NCBI GenBank assembly: GCA_963823755.1
Contig: CAWGMP010000010.1
Coordinates: forward strand, 1-64,000
Direction of reading: 5' to 3'
From: GCA-003244245 sp963823755
GTDB taxonomy: Bacteria; Actinomycetota; Actinomycetes; Mycobacteriales; Pseudonocardiaceae
DNA length: 64,000 nt
Shown here piece by piece: positions 43,833 to 52,089 of the stretch. The notes under the pieces are model-generated. The model had not been told where the DNA came from and made no database searches. It saw only the letters and a list, made by a program, of their open reading frames with translations. Numbering within the stretch: position 1 is the stretch's first letter; each line of letters opens with the position of its first letter. Both the position numbers and the translations under genes were made by a program.

Positions 43833-46139
43833 TCAAGGGGTCAGCGGTCGGAAATCACGTAACCGCAGGCTGTTGGACACCACGAACACCGAGGAGAACG
43901 CCATCGCAGCGCCGGCGATCATGGGGTTGAGCAGACCGGCTGCCGCCAGTGGGAGCGCAGCGACGTTGTAGCCGAAAGCCCAGAACAGGTTCCCCTTGAT
44001 GGTGCGCAGAGTGCGTCGGGAGAGCCGGATCGCATCCGCAACCACTCGCAGGTCCCCGCGGACCAGGGTGAGATCACTGGCCTCGATGGCGGCATCGGTG
44101 CCGGTACCCATGGCCAGCCCCAGATCGGCCTGGGCCAGCGCAGCCGCGTCGTTGATCCCATCGCCCACCATCGCCACCACTCGACCTGCCCGCTGTAGCC
44201 GGCGCACCTCCTCGACCTTCCCCTCGGGGAGCACTCCGGCGATCACCGTGTCGATTCCGACCTCGGCGGCCACGGAACGGGCGACGGTCTCGTTGTCACC
44301 GGTGAGCAGCACCGGGATCAATCCCAACCCGCGCAGCAGGCGCACCGCCTCAGCGCTGCTCGACTTCACCGTGTCAGCCAGCGCGAGCAGACCCCGCACC
44401 CGGCCGTTCCAGGCCACCGCGACGACGGTGCGACCGCGGGCTTCTTGGTCCGCCGCAGCTGAGACCAGCGTGTCAGGCAGCGACACCGACCACTGCCCAG
44501 CCAACCAGACCGGCCGGCCCACCAGCACCACGGCACCATGCACCTCGCCCTGCACACCCAGTCCCCGGGCCGAGCGGAAACCCGCCACGGTGGGTAGCTC
44601 ACCGAGCCGCTGCCGACCCCCGGCGGCGATTGCGCTGGCGACGGGGTGCTCGGAGGCGTCCTCCACTGCGGCGGCCCGGCGCAGTACCTCGTCGGCGTTC
44701 TCGCCGGCCACGGGTAGCACGTCGACCAGACTCATCGCGCCGGTGGTGACCGTGCCGGTCTTGTCCAGCAGCACGGTATCCACTCGCCGGGTGGACTCCA
44801 GCACTTCGGGCCCCTTGATGAGAATGCCCAGCTGCGCACCGCGACCGGTGCCCACCAGCAGTGCGGTGGGTGTGGCCAACCCGAGGGCGCAGGGGCAAGC
44901 GATGATCAACACAGCGACCGCGGCGGCGAATGCGGTTCCGACGGGGGAACCGATGACCAACCAGACACAGAGCGTGGTCACCGCAAGTGCGATCACGATG
45001 GGCACGAACACCGCCGAGACCCGGTCGGCCAGCCGCTGCACCTTGGCCTTGCCGCTCTGCGCGTCTTCCACCAGCTGCGCTATCTGCGCGAGACGAGTGT
45101 GCGCACCGACTCGGGAGGCGCGCACCCGCAGGAGACCTGAGGCGTTCACCGTCCCGCCGGTGACCGCCGAGCCCGGGTTGACCTCGATCGGTACCGACTC
45201 ACCGGTCAGCATGCTTTCATCGACGGAGGAAGACCCTTTTACCACCTCTCCGTCAGTGGCGATCTTCTCCCCCGGACGGACCGCGAACTCATCGCCGACC
45301 ACGAGCCGGTCGATCGGGATGCGTATCTCCTGGCCACCCCGCAACACTGCGACATCCGAGACACCGAGGTCCAGCAGGGCACGCAGCGCCGCACCCGCGC
45401 GTCGCTTGGACCGAGCCTCGAAGTAGCGACCGGCCAGCAGGAACACCGTGACGCCAGCGGCAACCTCGAAGTAGACCCGGTTATGGGCGTGGGACCCGGA
45501 GGGAACGACGTCGTGCGCGGTGATGAAGCCGCCGCTACCGACGTACCACGCGTAGCAGCTCCACAGGAAAGCGGTCAGCACACCCATCGAGACCAATGTG
45601 TCCATCGTGACCGCGCCGTGCCGCAGGTTCTGCCAGGCGGCCCGATGAAAAGGCCACGCCCCCCATGTCACCACCGGGGCTGTGAGGACGAGCGACAGCG
45701 CCTCGAAGTTGTGCGGCACCTGGAGACCCGACACCATCGACACCATCGACATCGCGATCACTTGGATGGCCAGCACGGCGCTACCGACTAGCCGTTCCCG
45801 CAGCACACCCAGCTCGACACCGTCGGTTTCAGCGTTGGGACTGGGGTGGGGATGGGTGTCATCGGGTCGCTCGGCGGGCAGTTCGGCGGTGTAGCCGGTG
45901 TGTGCCACAGTGGCGACGAGATCCTCAGGTGTGACGCCGTCGGCGTAGCGGACATGCGCCTTCTCGGTGGCATAGTTGACGTTGGCGCTCACTCCGTCGA
46001 GCCGGTTGAGCTTCTTTTCGATGCGAGCTGCGCAGGACGCACAGGTCATGCCACTGATGGCTAGTTCAACCTGATAATCCAGCTCGTCAGGTCCGGCTGC
46101 GGGGCCAGGGCTGCGATCGTGGATAGTGGCCACGGTCAC
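43833..46139 (-). CDS. copA: Copper-translocating P1B-type ATPase
   Basis: 768 aa. N-terminal HMA domain with GMTCASCAARIEKKLN (about residues 30-45), eight membrane helices, actuator TGES in DESMLTGESVPIE, ion-binding IIACPCALGLATP in helix 6, phosphorylation DKTGTVTTG, nucleotide-binding SEHPVA, and hinge GDGINDAAALAQADLGLAMG. The CPC motif and C-terminal helices fit Cu(I) export. GTG start overlaps the stop of the preceding remnant (GTGA). With copZ and csoR upstream it forms a copper-response operon. Complete. Confidence 0.9.
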   Translation of the reverse strand: MTVATIHDRSPGPAAGPDELDYQVELAISGMTCASCAARIEKKLNRLDGVSANVNYATEKAHVRYADGVTPEDLVATVAHTGYTAELPAERPDDTHPHPSPNAETDGVELGVLRERLVGSAVLAIQVIAMSMVSMVSGLQVPHNFEALSLVLTAPVVTWGAWPFHRAAWQNLRHGAVTMDTLVSMGVLTAFLWSCYAWYVGSGGFITAHDVVPSGSHAHNRVYFEVAAGVTVFLLAGRYFEARSKRRAGAALRALLDLGVSDVAVLRGGQEIRIPIDRLVVGDEFAVRPGEKIATDGEVVKGSSSVDESMLTGESVPIEVNPGSAVTGGTVNASGLLRVRASRVGAHTRLAQIAQLVEDAQSGKAKVQRLADRVSAVFVPIVIALAVTTLCVWLVIGSPVGTAFAAAVAVLIIACPCALGLATPTALLVGTGRGAQLGILIKGPEVLESTRRVDTVLLDKTGTVTTGAMSLVDVLPVAGENADEVLRRAAAVEDASEHPVASAIAAGGRQRLGELPTVAGFRSARGLGVQGEVHGAVVLVGRPVWLAGQWSVSLPDTLVSAAADQEARGRTVVAVAWNGRVRGLLALADTVKSSSAEAVRLLRGLGLIPVLLTGDNETVARSVAAEVGIDTVIAGVLPEGKVEEVRRLQRAGRVVAMVGDGINDAAALAQADLGLAMGTGTDAAIEASDLTLVRGDLRVVADAIRLSRRTLRTIKGNLFWAFGYNVAALPLAAAGLLNPMIAGAAMAFSSVFVVSNSLRLRDFRPLTP

Positions 46140-46345
46140 CTTGCCAGGGCGGTGAACTCGGCGGTCCGGATCTGACCACGATGCTGGAATTCCAGAAACA
46201 TGCGGTAGTAGCCGGCGGTGGGCACATCGGCAGCGCCCCGATCTCCGGTCCAGATCACCATATAGCCATCAGTCTCGGCGCTCGTCGCAATCTTCGGTTC
46301 CGGGGCTCGCATCCGGCCAGTCCGGAACTTTCCAGCGTGAAACAC
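46136..46345 (-). pseudogene. C-terminal remnant of a secreted metal-resistance protein
   Basis: 69 codons. The last 25 residues (TAGYYRMFLEFQHRGQIR then TAEFTAL) match the end of a large actinobacterial protein usually placed in copper loci, which has an N-terminal membrane anchor and His/Met-rich extracytoplasmic domain. Everything before that end is missing and the first ~30 residues are unrelated. It keeps a coupled overlap with copA, so it may persist because it provides translational coupling. Confidence 0.45.
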
Positions 46346-46347
46346 GT

Positions 46348-46578
46348 CTAGTCCGAAGTCTCAGGTGAGATCTCATAGCCGGCCTCATCGACCGCCGCGC
46401 GGACCGCGGCGCCGTCCAAAGGTCCGTCACTGGTGACATCGAGCTGGCCGGTGGCCAGGTCAACCTGTACGTCGGTGACGCTCTCGATGGCACCGACCTC
46501 CTGGGTCACCGCCGAAACACAGTGCTGGCAGACCATCCCCGTGACGATGTACTTGCTGATCGTGGCGGTGTCCCCCAT
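46348..46578 (-). CDS. copZ: CopZ-like heavy-metal-associated chaperone
   Basis: 76 aa HMA-fold protein; metal site IVTGMVCQHCVSAVTQEVGA (about residues 11-30) with CxxC, preceded by TATISKY, followed by VQVDLATGQLDVTSDGPL. CQHC is a variant of the usual CxxC and keeps both Cys. It passes Cu(I) to CopA. It lies between csoR and the copA remnant on the same strand. Confidence 0.8.
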   Translation of the reverse strand: MGDTATISKYIVTGMVCQHCVSAVTQEVGAIESVTDVQVDLATGQLDVTSDGPLDGAAVRAAVDEAGYEISPETSD

Positions 46579-46620
46579 GTCATGACCTCCTCGAGCTCGT
46601 TGTGCGGTATCCCAGCGGCG

Positions 46621-46899
46621 TCAAGAACGGACCAGGCGGGCGATGGCATCGGCTGCCTCCTTGACCTTGACGCCGGCCTCGGCCTGGTCGGCCGCGGCGT
46701 CGACCACGCAGGTGGCCATATGTTCTTCGAGCAGAGCCAGTGCGAAGGATTGCAGTGCTTTGGTGGCCGCCGAGACCTGGGTCAAGACATCGATGCAGTA
46801 CTGGTCCTGCTCGACCATGCGTTGCAGCCCGCGTATCTGGCCCTCGATCCGTCGCAGCCGGTTGAGATACGTGTCACGGTTCTTGGTATAGCTCGCCAC
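46621..46899 (-). CDS. csoR: CsoR-type copper-sensing repressor
   Basis: All-helical DUF156 repressor that leaves DNA on binding Cu(I). The Cys-His-Cys triad is visible: Cys in EQDQYCIDVLTQVSAA, then His and Cys in LLEEHMATCVVDAA. Core sequence YLNRLRRIEGQIRGLQRMVE. GTG 46899 is taken as start because homologues begin at this residue (ASYTKNRDTY) and GAGAGGA lies upstream. ATG 46929 would add ten residues and overlap the operator. It probably controls csoR-copZ-copA. Confidence 0.8.
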   Translation of the reverse strand: MASYTKNRDTYLNRLRRIEGQIRGLQRMVEQDQYCIDVLTQVSAATKALQSFALALLEEHMATCVVDAAADQAEAGVKVKEAADAIARLVRS

Positions 46900-46927
46900 T
46901 GCGCTGTCCTCTCTCGACCCCTCATTC

Positions 46928-46966
46928 ATACCCCTACCCGGTATCAACTATACCCCCAACTGGTAT
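46928..46966. promoter_or_regulatory. csoR: Twin CsoR operator
   Basis: Two 17-bp near-palindromes of the form ATACCCCnAnCnGGTAT: ATACCCCTACCCGGTAT at 46928-46944 and ATACCCCCAACTGGTAT at 46950-46966, with centres 22 bases apart. The sequence resembles known CsoR sites (TACCCC...GGGGTA) and lies directly before csoR. Confidence 0.6.
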
Positions 46967-46990
46967 CTTTCGGCGAACCCGGCCGCGCAG

Positions 46991-48043
46991 CTATGTCGGG
47001 ACGAGTACCACCCACACCGGGCCGGGTGCGAAGGTCAGGGGTGATCCGTCCGACAGGGTGAACGTGGTGATCGCGTCGGGAGCGGGACGCGACCAGCTCC
47101 CGTTGAACGCCTGTCCGTCGCGGAGCACGACCGTGTTACCGCCGCCCACGGTCGCCGCGAACGGCGATGGTGAGCCTGCGGCATCGCGGACCGTAGTGGC
47201 ATGCACCGACACTTGCTGCAATACCACGGTTGCCGCACTGGGTCGCGGTCCCGAGGCCGAAGTGAGCGGCGCACCGTCCATGGAGAACACCCACCGAGCG
47301 TCCGCGGGTACCCACTGCACCCCGATGGTGGTCGCTGGGTACCTCACTTCGGTGCCCGGCACCGCGCGACCGCCAGGCGGCGGAGGTCCGAAGCGGAATC
47401 CGATATCCCGGGGTGGAGCCCCACCTTGGCGGAGCAGGCTGACGTCGCCGTAAAGGTTATGCGGAATCAACCTTCGCCGATCTCGGTGATAGCCGCCCGG
47501 CCGCGCCAAGGCCGAGACGTCAAGCACCGGCGCACGAGCCACCAGCCCGCCGACCTCGGATGCGGCACCCGAGAATGCCAGCGCCGGCCGACCGAAATTG
47601 GCCAGCAGCTGCACGTCGGACATCCGCGCGCTACGCACCGGCCCAACCACTGACGGGGCCTGGGACTGATACACCGCCAGCAGCCGGCTCAGACCGCCCT
47701 CAACCGGCTCGATATAAACCAAGTCCGCCAGCGTGAGCCCACTTTGCGGGCGGGCCACCGAGGCATTGTCGATCTTGACGCCGAGCACGGGTGCGTCGAG
47801 GTCGGTCGGGAGGCCGGTGAACGGCGATACCAGAGGTGGGCCGGCCACCGGGTTGGGCAACGGCACAGGCACCGGATCGGCCGGAATCCGATGCGACGGA
47901 ACCGGCGAAACGGGCAGGTCAGCCGCCGAGGACGGACTCACCTGCGCGCTCGTGGAGCGAACCAGCACCGTTGCGGGCAGCGCATACACCACCAGGAGCA
48001 GAGCCAGCAGTCGCAGCACTCGTGCCCGCCTGCTTGTCACCAT
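46991..48043 (-). CDS. DUF3048 domain-containing exported protein
   Basis: 350 aa. N-terminal signal/anchor helix LRLLALLLVVYALPATVLV then a Pro-rich linker. The two DUF3048 halves: SPFTGLPTDLDAPVLGVKID, ADLVYIEPVEGGLSRLLAVY, GPVRSARMSDVQLLANFGRP and, after the middle, the C-terminal domain with TVVLQQVSVHATTVRDA and NTVVLRDGQAFNGSWSRP. The YerB/DUF3048 role is not established. ATG 48043 with GGGGGTGG upstream is preferred over the earlier start at 48154. Shares an intergenic space with the diguanylate cyclase gene. Confidence 0.75.
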   Translation of the reverse strand: MVTSRRARVLRLLALLLVVYALPATVLVRSTSAQVSPSSAADLPVSPVPSHRIPADPVPVPLPNPVAGPPLVSPFTGLPTDLDAPVLGVKIDNASVARPQSGLTLADLVYIEPVEGGLSRLLAVYQSQAPSVVGPVRSARMSDVQLLANFGRPALAFSGAASEVGGLVARAPVLDVSALARPGGYHRDRRRLIPHNLYGDVSLLRQGGAPPRDIGFRFGPPPPGGRAVPGTEVRYPATTIGVQWVPADARWVFSMDGAPLTSASGPRPSAATVVLQQVSVHATTVRDAAGSPSPFAATVGGGNTVVLRDGQAFNGSWSRPAPDAITTFTLSDGSPLTFAPGPVWVVLVPT

Positions 48044-48217
48044 CGTGACCACCCCCTTGCCGGCGCACGGTGCGACGTTGGGTGACAATTCATACCAGCG
48101 GTGATCGAGGCAGGTGAAATCCCGGCGCACTGCCCGTCGATCGCCTCGCGCCATTCAGCGGCACCTTCTTACGGACAGTGACGAAAAATACTCTGGAGGT
48201 GGCACTCCGCTCGGAGG

Positions 48218-49585
48218 ATGACAAAGAGTCGCGCGCCGCTTACGCTGGGGGACATCGCTCAACGTCACTATCGGGGGAACCTAGTGAGTGTGAGCCGCGG
48301 GTTTGCGTGCGTCGAGCCGGGACGCGGCCTGGTGGCTTTGCACCCGCGGCGGTGGAAGCTGTGGGGCGAGCGGAGAGGGGTCATCGCCTACGTACTCGCT
48401 GTGGACGTCGCTGCGATGGCGCTGGCTGCCGGGATAGTCACAGCGATCCCGGTTACTTCCGGCGATCTGATCCGGTTCGGGGTACTGACCGCTGGAGCGA
48501 TCGTGCACCGGGAGACTGTCAGCAAGATCGAGAATCTGCGTGAGCGGGCGACCAACAACGGTGTGCTCCCGAACCTCACCTCATTGTGGATCTTCGCTGC
48601 GGCGCTGTCGGTTCCGTTACCACTGGTTTTCGCCCTGACCGCAGTGGTCTACCTGCACTCCTGCTGCCGGAGCAGCTCAAACAAGATCTACCGCACGTTC
48701 TTCTCGGGCGCGACGATGGTATTGGCTCCCGCCGCCGCGGTCGCGGTTCTGCAACTGGTCGAGCCCGCTGAGTATCCGATCATCCCACACGGCCCACCCG
48801 GTCTCGCCGTCCTGATCGGTGCCGGGACGGCATTCTGGGCGGTCAACTACGCGCTGGTGGTCGGTGCCGTGATGATGTCCGACCCGCTGCAACCCTCTCG
48901 CCAGGTCCTGGGCAACCCGAGCGACCAGCTTGTTGTGGCGGCCTCGCTTGGGCTGGCGGTCGCGCTCGCGGTCGTATTGGCGTGGGAACCATGGTTGGTC
49001 GCAGTCCTCCTGATCACCGTGTTCCCGCTGCACCGCGCCTTGCTGCTACCGCACTTCCAGCAAGCCGCCCGCACGGACAGCAAGACTGGTCTCTTCACTG
49101 CGGGCTTTTGGCGTGAGGCCGCTGGTCGAGAGCTCGAACGGGCCCGCAGGCTCGCCGACCCGCTCGGCGTTCTGATGCTCGACCTGGATCATTTCAAATC
49201 GTTCAACGACCGGATGGGCCATCTCGTCGGTGATCAGATGCTGCGCGCCGTCGCCGACGAGCTCCGCTCCCAAACCAGGCCTTACGACCTGGTGGGGCGT
49301 TTCGGTGGTGAAGAATTCGTGATTCTGCTGCCCGGGGTGGGAACTGCACAAGTCGAGCACATAGCAGACCGGATCCGTGAGCGCATCAGCCGGCTGCGAG
49401 TCTTGGTCGACGGCGCGCACGATCGGCCGGTGACGGTGGACGGCATATCGGTGTCGATCGGGGCGGCGGTCAGACCCGATGACGGCGACGAGATCGACCA
49501 GCTGCTCTTTGCCGCCGACGGCGCTCTGCTGGCCGCCAAAGCCGCCGGTCGCGATCGGGTACGCCTGGCAACGCACTCTCGCTAA
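48218..49585 (+). CDS. GGDEF diguanylate cyclase with membrane sensor
   Basis: 455 aa (or 433 from GTG 48284, which has the better ribosome site GGGGGAA). Seven or so membrane helices (about residues 55-260), then a GGDEF domain: DSKTGLFTAGFW, LGVLMLDLDHFKSFNDRMGH and active site FGGEEFVILLPG (about residue 368), ISVSIGAAV. GGEEF is an accepted active variant, so it likely makes cyclic di-GMP. No EAL domain and no inhibitory RxxD site were spotted. Domain order matches mycobacterial MASE-type enzymes only loosely. Confidence 0.8.
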   Translation: MTKSRAPLTLGDIAQRHYRGNLVSVSRGFACVEPGRGLVALHPRRWKLWGERRGVIAYVLAVDVAAMALAAGIVTAIPVTSGDLIRFGVLTAGAIVHRETVSKIENLRERATNNGVLPNLTSLWIFAAALSVPLPLVFALTAVVYLHSCCRSSSNKIYRTFFSGATMVLAPAAAVAVLQLVEPAEYPIIPHGPPGLAVLIGAGTAFWAVNYALVVGAVMMSDPLQPSRQVLGNPSDQLVVAASLGLAVALAVVLAWEPWLVAVLLITVFPLHRALLLPHFQQAARTDSKTGLFTAGFWREAAGRELERARRLADPLGVLMLDLDHFKSFNDRMGHLVGDQMLRAVADELRSQTRPYDLVGRFGGEEFVILLPGVGTAQVEHIADRIRERISRLRVLVDGAHDRPVTVDGISVSIGAAVRPDDGDEIDQLLFAADGALLAAKAAGRDRVRLATHSR

Positions 49586-49600
49586 ACCCGATCGCTGACC

Positions 49601-49662
49601 CGATATGGAGACATGTCAAGCCTATAGAGTCCGGCTTAGCCCCGATATGTCTCCGTATCGGG
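49601..49662 (+). promoter_or_regulatory. Alternative hairpins in front of fbiC
   Basis: CGATATGGAGACAT (49601-49614) pairs with ATGTCTCCGTATCG (49647-49660) with one mismatch. The right arm can instead fold on itself (CCCGATA 49641-49647 with TATCGGG 49656-49662). The two structures exclude each other, as in attenuators. The 3' hairpin ends 17 bases before the fbiC ATG and also suits a terminator for the cyclase gene. Confidence 0.45.
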
Positions 49663-49678
49663 CGGGGTGGGAGGTGCG

Positions 49679-52030
49679 ATGGCTGACTGTGGGGAGTTCG
49701 CTCGGTTGGGGACTGGGGAGCTGCTGGACCGGGCTCGTGCGGTGCGTGACGCAGTGCACGGCACGCGGGTGACCTACTCCCCCAAGGTGTTCCTGCCGCT
49801 GACCATGCTGTGTCGGGATCGGTGCGGCTACTGCACCTTCGCGCACGCTCCCCGCGAGCTGCCGTCGCCCTATCTGGAACTCGACGATCTGCTGGCGATC
49901 GCGTGCCGGGGTGCGGAGCTTGGCTGCCACGAGGCGCTGTTCACCCTCGGCGAGCGTCCCGAGCTGCGCTATCCATCGGCGCGCAATTGGCTGACCGACC
50001 ACGGGTACGACTCCACGGTGGACTACCTCATAGCGGCATGCCACGCGGTACTCGAGCAGACCGGGCTACTCCCGCACACCAACGCCGGTGCGTTGCATCA
50101 CGATGAGCTCGCCGCGCTGCGCGAGGTGACCGCCAGCCAGGGGATGATGATCGAATCGTTACGGCCGGACCTGGCCGCACACCGTGGCGCCCCGGACAAG
50201 CACCCGGATAGGCGGCTGGCCACCCTGCACGCCGCGGGCGAGCTGGCGATCCCGTTTACCACCGGGATCCTGGTCGGCATCGGCGAGACCGAGGCCGACC
50301 GTGTCGTGGCACTCGAAGCGATTGCGCAGGCGCATTGCCGGTATGGGCACGTGCAGGAGGTGATTGTGCAGAACTTCCTGCCCAAGGGGGGCACGGCGAT
50401 GCGCGCCCTGCCGCCTTGCCCACCGCAGGTGCATCTACGCGCCATCGCGTTGGCGCGACTGTTGCTGCCACCGCAGGTGCATGTGCAGGCACCGCCCAAT
50501 CTCACCGACGATCTGGCGAGCCTGCTTGCTGCCGGTATCGATGACTGGGGCGGGGTCTCCCCCAGCACCACGGATCATGTCAATCCCGAGCGACCGTGGC
50601 CCGCGCTCGACGAGCTGCGCAGGGCCACTCAGGAGGCGGGTCACACCCTGGCACCACGCCTGGCGATGTATCCGGAGTACGCCTTGAACCCGGCCCGGTG
50701 GCTGGCCGAGGCAGTGCGTTTCCGGGTGCTGGACCGCTCTGACGCCGAGGGACTCGGCAGGGACGACCCGGGCGCGGTATTCCCGGAGCGTGCGCAGCAG
50801 GCCATCAACGTCGGGGATGGCGCGGAGGTGACGCTGGCGGCGCGCCGCTCTACCGCTTGGTATTCAGGTATCGACGTCGTGCCGCCGATGCTGCTCCCCA
50901 CGCCTCCGCGGGCTACCGGCGCGGTGCGCTCGGTGCTTGACGGGGTCCGAGGGGGCCAGCGCCCCGGACTCGACGAACTGGTGATGTTGCTGCGGGCCCG
51001 TGGCCCCGAAGTCGGCGCCGTTGCCGGGCTGGCCGACGAGCTGCGCGCAGCAACCGTCGGCGACACCGTCACCTACGTGGTCAACCGTAACATCAACTAC
51101 ACCAACGTGTGCACCTTCCGGTGTCGCTTCTGCGGGTTCTCCAAGGGCCGGTTGTCGCTGAACCTGCGTGGCGCACCGTACCTGCTGGAGCTGCCTGAGA
51201 TCGTGGCGCGGGTACTGGAGGCGCAACAGTGGGGCGCCACCGAGGTATGCCTGCAGGGCGGGATCCATCCTAGCTTCGACGGTGACTACTACCTCACGGT
51301 GTGCCGAGCCATCCATGAGGCCGCGCCCGGGATCCACATCCATGGTTTCACCGCGCTGGAGGTCACCGAGGGTGCCCGGCGGCTCGGCGAACCACTCGCG
51401 GACTACCTGACCCGGCTGCGCGAGGCGGGTTTGCGCTCGCTGCCCGGTACTGCGGCGGAAATCCTCGATGACGAGGTCCGCGCCGTACTGTGCCCTGACA
51501 AGATCACCACCGCGGAGTGGCTGGAGGCGCACCGTACGGCCCACTCGGTGGGGCTGCACTCCAATGTCACGATGATGTTCGGGGCCATCGAGCAACCCGT
51601 GCACTGGGCCCGGCACCTGCTACGAGCCCGTGAGCTACAGGCGCAGACCGGCGGATTCACCGAGTTCGTTGGACTGCCCTTCGTGCACATGGCGACCCCG
51701 ATGTACCTCAAGCGGGCGGCCCGGCGGGGACCAACCTGGCGGGAGGTGCTGCTGGTGCACGCAGTAGCACGGATCGCGTTGCACGGGCTGATCGATCACG
51801 TGCAGGCGTCCTGGGTCAAAATCGGCGCTTCCGGGGCCCGCCAGCTGCTGCAAGCCGGGGTAGACGACCTCGGCGGCACCCTGATGAACGAGAACATCAG
51901 CCGCGCGGCCGGTGCCAGCCACGGGCAAGGTCTGGACGAGGCCGGGTTCCGTGCGATCGTCGAACCACTTGGTCGGCCGCTGATCCAGCGCACCACGCTC
52001 TATGAGCCGGTGAAAGCCTCGTCATCCTGA
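49679..52030 (+). CDS. fbiC: FO synthase FbiC (fused CofG-CofH)
   Basis: 783 aa bifunctional radical-SAM enzyme that makes the deazaflavin FO of coenzyme F420 from tyrosine and 5-amino-6-ribitylaminouracil. Two radical-SAM cores each have a CxxxCxxC cluster site: LCRDRCGYCTFAH (about residue 45) in the CofG half and CTFRCRFCGFSKG (about 483) in the CofH half. Other family stretches are LFTLGERPELRYP, NFLPKGGTAM, EVCLQGGIHPSFDGDYY and WVKIGASGARQLLQAG. ATG 49679 has GGGAGGTGCG upstream. Complete, and fused as usual in actinobacteria. Confidence 0.95.
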   Translation: MADCGEFARLGTGELLDRARAVRDAVHGTRVTYSPKVFLPLTMLCRDRCGYCTFAHAPRELPSPYLELDDLLAIACRGAELGCHEALFTLGERPELRYPSARNWLTDHGYDSTVDYLIAACHAVLEQTGLLPHTNAGALHHDELAALREVTASQGMMIESLRPDLAAHRGAPDKHPDRRLATLHAAGELAIPFTTGILVGIGETEADRVVALEAIAQAHCRYGHVQEVIVQNFLPKGGTAMRALPPCPPQVHLRAIALARLLLPPQVHVQAPPNLTDDLASLLAAGIDDWGGVSPSTTDHVNPERPWPALDELRRATQEAGHTLAPRLAMYPEYALNPARWLAEAVRFRVLDRSDAEGLGRDDPGAVFPERAQQAINVGDGAEVTLAARRSTAWYSGIDVVPPMLLPTPPRATGAVRSVLDGVRGGQRPGLDELVMLLRARGPEVGAVAGLADELRAATVGDTVTYVVNRNINYTNVCTFRCRFCGFSKGRLSLNLRGAPYLLELPEIVARVLEAQQWGATEVCLQGGIHPSFDGDYYLTVCRAIHEAAPGIHIHGFTALEVTEGARRLGEPLADYLTRLREAGLRSLPGTAAEILDDEVRAVLCPDKITTAEWLEAHRTAHSVGLHSNVTMMFGAIEQPVHWARHLLRARELQAQTGGFTEFVGLPFVHMATPMYLKRAARRGPTWREVLLVHAVARIALHGLIDHVQASWVKIGASGARQLLQAGVDDLGGTLMNENISRAAGASHGQGLDEAGFRAIVEPLGRPLIQRTTLYEPVKASSS

Positions 52031-52089
52031 TCGTCCCGGAGGTCACCTGGATGCTGGTGCATGTTCGGCAGCCCTCCGCGTTTCGCTGG

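Noticed and set aside
43996..45426. 476-codon open frame on the plus strand opposite copA
   Set aside because: Ser/Thr/Arg-rich shadow frame of a high-GC gene; copA on the other strand has all P-type ATPase motifs.
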